Source: UMGS363 sp051891935
Lineage (GTDB): Bacteria; Bacillota; Clostridia; Oscillospirales; Ruminococcaceae
Assembly: GCA_051891935.1 (NCBI GenBank)
Contig: JBJFFR010000133.1
Span: forward strand, 1 to 9,201
Direction of reading: 5' to 3'
DNA: 9,201 bases
The position numbers were made by a program, and so were the translations under genes. Of the stretch, positions 5,289 to 9,201 are shown piece after piece. Each line of letters begins with the position of its first letter. Positions within the stretch are counted from its first letter, which is position 1. The notes below the pieces were generated by a model that was not told the origin of the DNA, did no database searches, and worked only from the letters and a program-made list of their open reading frames with translations.

Positions 5289-7241
5289 ATGAGAAACCTA
5301 AAAAAGATTACAGCGGCTGTTATAAGCTTTATGATCTGTGGAAGTATGTTTATGGCTGTTAATGCCGAAAATTCGTCCTTCGGGTCACAATCATTTTTAT
5401 CAATGACAGCAGACAGCTTTGAAGGCACTGTCAGCGGTTCGGTTAGTATTGATGCGAACATTTTTCCGGATACGACATTCAGAAAATATATCTCGGAAAA
5501 CTTTGATAAAGATAAAACAGGCACACTTACCGCTGAAGAATGTGGAGATGTAACAGAAATAGATGTAGACGGTATGGGTATCAAAACTCTTAAAGGTATT
5601 GAATACTTTCCGAATCTCAAGGTCTTATACTGTGGTAATAATGAAATTGCTGATATTGATTTAAGACAAAACCTTGAACTGGAAGATTTGGGCGTCAGCA
5701 ATACAAAAATTACAAGCCTGGATCTGAGCAGCAATACTAAATTGGCTCAGTTTTTCTGCATTAGTTCCGAAATAACGAGTCTTGATTTCAGCAAAAACAC
5801 CAAGCTCGCAACTATTAATTGCAGCAGTAATGATAATCTATCAAAACTTGTTATCGGAAATAATACCCATCTGAAAAAGCTGATGTGCGCTTTCGCTAAG
5901 ATCACAAGTCTTGATATAAGTGGGGCTCCTAATCTTACATATCTGTCCTGCGTCTACAATCAGCTCACAAGTCTTGATGTCAGCAACAATATTGCTTTGA
6001 CAAATTTGTACTGCAGCTACAATCAGCTCACAAGTCTTGATGTCAGCAATAAACCCTTTTTGAAAGATTTGCAATGCAGCTTCAATCAGCTCACAAGTCT
6101 TGATGTCAGCAGAAACCCCGCTTTGACCAAATTGGAATGCAACAACAATCAGCTCACAAGTCTTGATGTAAGCAGAAATACCGCTTTGACCGAATTGTAC
6201 TGCTATAAAAATCAGCTCACAAGTCTTGATGTAAGTGCAAATACTGCTTTGGAGTGGCTGCACTGCTCCAATAATCTGCTCACAAGCCTCGATGTTAGCA
6301 AAAATACTGCTTTATGGTATTTGGACTGTGATACCAATCAGCTTACAAGTCTTGATGTAAGCAACAATACCGCTCTGTCAAACTTATACTGCTCCGGCAA
6401 TCGGCTCACAAGCCTTGATGTCAGCAACAATACTGCTTTGAAGCGTTTGTACTGCGAAAACAATGAGTTCACAAGTCTTGATGTAAGTGCAAATACTGCT
6501 TTGGAGTGGCTGTACTGCTCCGGCAATCGGCTCACAAGTCTTGATGTCAGCCATAATACTGATTTACAGTGTTTGCACTGCGAAAACAATGAGCTCACAA
6601 GTCTTGATGTAAGTGCAAATACTGCTTTGGAGTGGCTGTACTGCTCCAATAATCTGCTCACAAGCCTTGATGTCAGCAACAATACCGCTCTGTTACGCTT
6701 ATACTGCTCCGGCAATCGGCTCACAAGCCTTGATCTGGAGAACTGCACTGATTTAAATTTAAGATATTTTCAGTGTGAAGGCAATACATATAATATTGGT
6801 AATGTCGGCAGTTATCCGCTCTCAAAGCTCCCCGAAGGCTTTGACGCTTCAAAGGCATCGAACTGGAGCGGTGCAGAATACGACAGCGCAACAAATTCAC
6901 TCGTAAACTTCACATCGGATACAGTTACCTATGATTACGACTGCGGAAACGGTCAAACCGCAAAGTTTACACTTGTCCGCGGTGAGGAATCCGACGTTGA
7001 GGTCAAGGGCATAAAGATAACTGCAAATAATGTTGTTGTGACCTACTCCGATGAAAGCACAAAGACATTCGCCTTTGATGATGTTACCGAAGCTCTCGTT
7101 GACATTATGAAGTCGAAGGGTATTCAGCTTGTAATCGACTTTGTAAACTGCTTTACGGCAGCCGACAAGGACGGTATTCTCACCGATGCGCAGATCAAAG
7201 CTATTGATTATGTTCTTGCGCATGATATTAAATCAAAATAA
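5289..7241 (+). CDS. Secreted leucine-rich-repeat protein with calcium-loop motifs
   Basis: 650 residues. Residues 1-26 are a signal peptide (NLKK, hydrophobic core, cleavage likely after VNA), so it is exported through the Sec route. Residues 59-72 (FPDTTFRKYISENF) lead into a canonical EF-hand loop, D73-K-D-K-T-G-T-L-T-A-E-E84. About 18 LRRs of 21 residues follow (residues 121-499), most with TSLDVSxNTALxxLYC and a bacterial LYC/NxL pattern. Next is a region with VTYDYDCGNGQTAKFTL (near 547-563). The C-terminus has DKDGILTDAQIKAIDYVLA (626-644), resembling one calcium-binding half of a dockerin. No LPxTG motif, C-terminal membrane anchor or S-layer domain is seen, so it is probably released or bound non-covalently. 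The start ATG has GAAAGGA 7 nt upstream. Divergent from secA, with its own promoter and terminator. Likely a protein- or surface-binding role; ligand unknown. Confidence 0.9.
   Translation: MRNLKKITAAVISFMICGSMFMAVNAENSSFGSQSFLSMTADSFEGTVSGSVSIDANIFPDTTFRKYISENFDKDKTGTLTAEECGDVTEIDVDGMGIKTLKGIEYFPNLKVLYCGNNEIADIDLRQNLELEDLGVSNTKITSLDLSSNTKLAQFFCISSEITSLDFSKNTKLATINCSSNDNLSKLVIGNNTHLKKLMCAFAKITSLDISGAPNLTYLSCVYNQLTSLDVSNNIALTNLYCSYNQLTSLDVSNKPFLKDLQCSFNQLTSLDVSRNPALTKLECNNNQLTSLDVSRNTALTELYCYKNQLTSLDVSANTALEWLHCSNNLLTSLDVSKNTALWYLDCDTNQLTSLDVSNNTALSNLYCSGNRLTSLDVSNNTALKRLYCENNEFTSLDVSANTALEWLYCSGNRLTSLDVSHNTDLQCLHCENNELTSLDVSANTALEWLYCSNNLLTSLDVSNNTALLRLYCSGNRLTSLDLENCTDLNLRYFQCEGNTYNIGNVGSYPLSKLPEGFDASKASNWSGAEYDSATNSLVNFTSDTVTYDYDCGNGQTAKFTLVRGEESDVEVKGIKITANNVVVTYSDESTKTFAFDDVTEALVDIMKSKGIQLVIDFVNCFTAADKDGILTDAQIKAIDYVLAHDIKSK
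5649..6785 (+). repeat. In-frame 63-bp tandem repeat array encoding about 18 LRRs
   Basis: The 63-bp period is kept almost without exception; one unit has an added codon. The first four or five units are diverged. Units from about 5900 onward share the core (A/T)CACAAGTCTTGATGT. An identical 42-nt segment starts at 6219, 6471 and 6597, exactly 252 and 126 bp apart. The 3' flanks of the copies at 6219 and 6597 agree (CCAATAATCTGCTCACAAGCC-like), while the copy at 6471 matches units near 6395 and 6710 (CCGGCAATCGGCTCACAAG). This mosaic suggests recent duplication or recombination among units. Confidence 0.92.
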
Positions 7242-7250
7242 TTAATGTTT

Positions 7251-7290
7251 GCGCCTGCATGAAAAAAACGTGCAGGCGTTTTTCTTTTTT
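7251..7290 (+). terminator. Rho-independent terminator of the LRR gene
   Basis: CGCCTGCATG (7252-7261) pairs with CGTGCAGGCG (7269-7278), 10 pairs including one wobble, around a loop of seven A. TTTTTCTTTTTT follows at once. It begins 10 nt after the LRR stop codon and shields metY from read-through. Confidence 0.95.
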
Positions 7291-7303
7291 GACCGTGATG
7301 TAC

Positions 7304-7332
7304 TTGAAATAATACCTGTAATGTGTTATAAT
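7304..7332 (+). promoter_or_regulatory. Promoter for metY, extended -10 type
   Basis: TTGAAA (7304-7309), 17 nt, TATAAT (7327-7332), with TG one base upstream of the -10 hexamer (TGTTATAAT), an extended -10 element. The predicted transcription start is near 7339, just before the inverted-repeat element, so that element would lie wholly in the leader RNA. The leader would be about 214 nt long. Confidence 0.85.
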
Positions 7333-7345
7333 TTATGGGTATTAG

Positions 7346-7523
7346 TAAGGAAGCACTGATTAAATCGCGCCTACGGCTTGGTACGCATCTTGCTTGCATC
7401 TTTTCCGTCATATTGTACCAAAACTCCTTGAAATACATCAAGTATTCCTGCGTCGTTTTGATACAATCTGACGAAAAATCTGACTGCGCAATCTGCGCAC
7501 CAGATTTAATCAGTGCTTCCTTA
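7346..7523. mobile_element. MITE-like element with 21-bp perfect terminal inverted repeats
   Basis: TAAGGAAGCACTGATTAAAT... (7346-7366) and its exact reverse complement (7503-7523) bound a 136-bp interior. The interior has no credible gene. It contains an imperfect hairpin: CGTCATATTGTACCAAAAC near 7407-7424 matches 17 of 19 bases in inverted orientation with 7455-7473, with CTTGA/TCAAG inside. GCGC at 7367 and near 7495 could extend the outer stem. If the outermost TA is taken as a duplicated target, the element is 174 bp (7348-7521); a TA target would suit IS630/Tc1-type transposases, but TA is also palindromic, so this is weak evidence. No transposase is present. It could instead be a dispersed palindromic repeat. 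Confidence 0.65.
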
Positions 7524-7552
7524 AAACTAACCTTAACAGGAGGAATTTAAAG

Positions 7553-8839
7553 ATGAAAGAAATGAGCAAGGACGCAAAGATCGAGACCCGATGCCTTCAC
7601 GCAGGCTATTCGCCGAAGAACGGCGAGCCTCGTGTTATGCCTATCGTTCAGAGCACGACTTATGTTTATGATTCCACAGACGATGTAGCCGCTGTTTTCG
7701 ACGATCCGACAAAGAGCCTTATCTATTCCCGTTTTGAAAACCCCACAACGGATGCTGTTGAAAAGAAGATCGCATCGCTTGAAGGCGGCGCAGCTGCAAT
7801 GTGTACTTCGAGCGGACAGGCTGCATCGCTGCTTTCTATTCTCAATATCTGCGAAGCAGGCGACAGCTTTATCGCTTCCTCCGCTATCTACGGCGGAACG
7901 ATCAACCTTTTCGGCGTAACGCTCAAAAGAATGGGCATCGAGTGCATCTGGGTAAACAGTGACGCTGACGAGGACGAGATCAACGCTGCGTTCAAGGAAA
8001 ACACAAAGGCGGTATTTGGCGAAACGATCGCAAACCCTGCGCTTAACGTGTTTGATATTGAAAAATGGGCAAAATGCGCACACGCACACGGTGTTCCGCT
8101 CATAGTTGACAACACATTTGCAACGCCCGTGCTCTGCAGACCTATCGAATGGGGCGCAGATATCGTTATCCATTCCACATCAAAGTATATGGACGGCCAC
8201 GCAGTCCAGGTCGGCGGCGTTATCGTCGACAGCGGCAGATTCGACTGGACGAACGGCAAGTTCCCCTGCATGACAGAGCCCGACGAGAGCTATCACGGTA
8301 TCGTTTATACAAAGCAGTACCCTGCTGCGCCTTATATCACAAAGGCAAGAATGCAGCTTATGCGTGATTTCGGCTGCTATCCTGCCGCAAACTCCTCGTT
8401 CCTGCTCAACCTCGGACTGGAAACGCTTGCGGTAAGAATGCCCCGTTACTGTGAGAACGCACTCAAGGTCGCAAAGTTCCTTCAGACGAGCGACAAGGTA
8501 GAGAGCGTGTTCTATCCTGCACTTGATGGCAACAAGTACAAGGCTCTCGCCGATAAGTATCTCCCTCTCGGAACAAGCGGCGTTATCTCCGTTTCCATCA
8601 AGGGTGGAAGAGATAATGCGGTAAGGTTCATGGACAGCTTAAAGCTGGCATCGAACGAAGTACACGTTGCCGATATCCGTACCTGCGTGCTTCATCCTGC
8701 ATCCGCAACGCACAGACAGCTCACCGATGAACAGCTTGCAGCAGCAGGGATCGACGGCGGACTTATCCGACTTTCGGTAGGACTTGAAAATGTCGATGAT
8801 ATCATTGCCGATGTAAAACAGGCGTTGGAGAGCATCTGA
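7553..8839 (+). CDS. metY: O-acetylhomoserine sulfhydrylase (PLP enzyme)
   Basis: 428 residues, normal for the family. It makes homocysteine from O-acetylhomoserine and sulfide in the cytoplasm, feeding methionine synthesis. Cys/Met-metabolism PLP fold motifs are visible: YSRFENPT (58-65) for cofactor phosphate contact, SSGQAA (87-92), SAIYGGT (110-116) with the Tyr that stacks on PLP, VDNTFATP (185-192) with Asp186 for the pyridine nitrogen, and HSTSKYMDGH (207-216) with the Schiff-base Lys211. FPCMTEPDESYHG and VIVDSG, and the length well above the roughly 380-400 residues of MetB/MetC, favour MetY over cystathionine gamma-synthase or methionine gamma-lyase. The ATG at 7553 has AGGAGG (7538-7543) 9 nt upstream; the ATG at 7562 is too far. 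It stands alone with its own promoter. No SAM riboswitch or T-box is recognised in its leader, which is occupied by the inverted-repeat element. Confidence 0.93.
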   Translation: MKEMSKDAKIETRCLHAGYSPKNGEPRVMPIVQSTTYVYDSTDDVAAVFDDPTKSLIYSRFENPTTDAVEKKIASLEGGAAAMCTSSGQAASLLSILNICEAGDSFIASSAIYGGTINLFGVTLKRMGIECIWVNSDADEDEINAAFKENTKAVFGETIANPALNVFDIEKWAKCAHAHGVPLIVDNTFATPVLCRPIEWGADIVIHSTSKYMDGHAVQVGGVIVDSGRFDWTNGKFPCMTEPDESYHGIVYTKQYPAAPYITKARMQLMRDFGCYPAANSSFLLNLGLETLAVRMPRYCENALKVAKFLQTSDKVESVFYPALDGNKYKALADKYLPLGTSGVISVSIKGGRDNAVRFMDSLKLASNEVHVADIRTCVLHPASATHRQLTDEQLAAAGIDGGLIRLSVGLENVDDIIADVKQALESI

Positions 8840-8858
8840 TAAACGAAAAGCAGCTGGT

Positions 8859-8924
8859 CGAGCTGAGCACAGCTCGTCAGGTGTCCAGAGGGCGGAAGCC
8901 CTTTGGTCGCCCTCGCAAGGGCGA
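8859..8924 (+). other. Cluster of three adjacent hairpins after metY
   Basis: CGAGCTG-AGCA-CAGCTCG (8859-8876) is a 7-bp stem. CCAGAGGGC-GGAA-GCCCTTTGG (8885-8906) has 9 pairs with one wobble and a GNRA-type loop. TCGCCCT-CGCA-AGGGCGA (8907-8924) abuts it directly. An A- and T-rich stretch follows, but no clean T-run. It may help end metY transcription, be part of a structured RNA, or be a dispersed intergenic repeat. The region from 8840 to the window end has no supported gene. Confidence 0.6.
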
Positions 8925-8945
8925 AACTCTCTAAACTTTAATTAA

Positions 8946-9055
8946 TTATTTGTTGCAATAGCGAAATATCTGACAAATAAAAGCGCGATTCACAAAAAAC
9001 GGTAAAACGGAAATGAGAAATCAAGTCATTGAAACCATTAATGTGAATTGCGCTT
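8946..9055 (+). other. Two back-to-back inverted repeats
   Basis: TTATTTGT (8946-8953) pairs with ACAAATAA (8973-8980). Starting at the next base, AAGCGCGATTCACA (8981-8994) pairs with TGTGAATTGCGCTT (9042-9055), 14 pairs with one wobble that is allowed only on the plus-strand RNA. The 47-nt loop of the second holds a small AATGA/TCATT stem (9012-9030). No coding potential is seen. Confidence 0.6.
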
Positions 9056-9081
9056 ATTCTATTTTATCGAAACAACTATCC

Positions 9082-9187
9082 TCTGACATCAAATATACGA
9101 ACGAAGTGAGCATATTTGATGTCAGACGAAGTATGAGCAGCTGACCGTGCTCCTCTCCCCCTTATTGGTTCTCCCTTTGCAGAGAAC
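9082..9187. other. Perfect 15-bp palindrome followed by two small hairpins
   Basis: TCTGACATCAAATAT (9082-9096) and ATATTTGATGTCAGA (9112-9126) are exact inverted arms around a 15-nt loop, ACGAACGAAGTGAGC. Next come GAGCA/TGCTC (9135-9152) and GTTCTC/GAGAAC (9168-9187). Part of the loop recurs just after the palindrome (ACGAAGTGAGCA near 9100-9112, ACGAAGTATGAGCA near 9126-9139). The window ends inside this region, so its full extent and any following gene cannot be seen. Confidence 0.6.
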
Positions 9188-9201
9188 TCCACGAAACAAG
9201 G

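Noticed and set aside
5841..6748. Minus-strand frames with repeated TSRLVS or IKTCELI peptides opposite the LRR array, and a CRISPR-like look of the regular repeats.
   Set aside because: The 63-bp period keeps the LRR reading frame, there are no unique spacers between constant repeats, and no cas genes are present. The antisense peptides simply mirror the repeats.
7208..7441. A 77-codon minus-strand frame over the LRR terminator and left half of the element.
   Set aside because: It crosses a strong terminator and a repeat end, and has no domain signature.
7335..7550. A 71-codon plus-strand frame across the metY leader.
   Set aside because: It is made mostly of the inverted-repeat element. 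The same short peptide (DLISASL) is read from both strands because of the palindromic ends.
7333..7552. Possible SAM riboswitch or T-box leader for metY.
   Set aside because: No S-box core or T-box TGG/AGGGTGG-type motif could be found. A GGTAC segment near 7380 resembles part of a T-box but lacks the rest, and no terminator lies before the start codon.
7547..8271. Minus-strand frames of 208 and 127 codons opposite metY.
   Set aside because: They are antisense shadows of a clear PLP-enzyme gene and have no recognisable motifs.
8859..8940. Classical intrinsic terminator for metY.
   Set aside because: The hairpins are strong, but the downstream sequence (AACTCTCTAAACTTTAATT) lacks a continuous T-run, so it is listed only as a hairpin cluster.

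Overview
The window most resembles the chromosome of a Ruminococcus-like member of the Oscillospirales (Firmicutes). The pointers are a cellobiose 2-epimerase of the Ruminococcus albus type, a secreted leucine-rich-repeat protein with calcium-loop motifs, a clostridial-type SecA with a SEC-C tail, near-consensus sigma-A promoters and strong Shine-Dalgarno sites. The genus is an inference; nothing in the window proves it.

Layout. At 62-568 (+) lies a small membrane protein that looks like only the N-terminal part of a metal-transporting P1B ATPase. It ends at a long perfect hairpin (578-623), probably a bidirectional terminator between converging transcripts. A minus-strand group reads secA (4957-2219), a cellobiose 2-epimerase gene (2154-988) and a ComFB-family gene (961-695), with gaps of 64 and 26 nt. 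This looks like one transcription unit driven by a perfect TTGACA-17-TATAAT promoter at 5125-5097. That promoter has an 18-bp dyad across its -35 edge and spacer. A divergent, equally perfect promoter (5204-5232) drives a 650-residue secreted protein (5289-7241). Its core is about 18 leucine-rich repeats of 21 residues, flanked by an EF-hand-like loop and a single dockerin-like calcium-loop motif. It ends at a classical terminator (7251-7290).

A further promoter (7304-7332) reads into metY (7553-8839), an O-acetylhomoserine sulfhydrylase gene. Between promoter and ribosome binding site sits a 178-bp MITE-like element (7346-7523) with 21-bp perfect inverted ends and an internal hairpin, so it should make up nearly all of the metY leader RNA. 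After metY, 8840-9201 contains no convincing gene. It is packed with about eight successive hairpins, either a composite of intergenic repeats or an unrecognised structured RNA.

Functionally the genes are mixed: protein export (SecA), disaccharide epimerisation, a possible cyclic-dinucleotide-responsive ComFB protein, an exported SecA client (the LRR protein) and sulfur assimilation. No defence system, CRISPR array, phage or intact insertion sequence is visible. The less ordinary items are the MITE-like metY leader, the structured tail, the truncated ATPase module, the recently rearranged LRR array, and comFB and the epimerase sitting behind secA.
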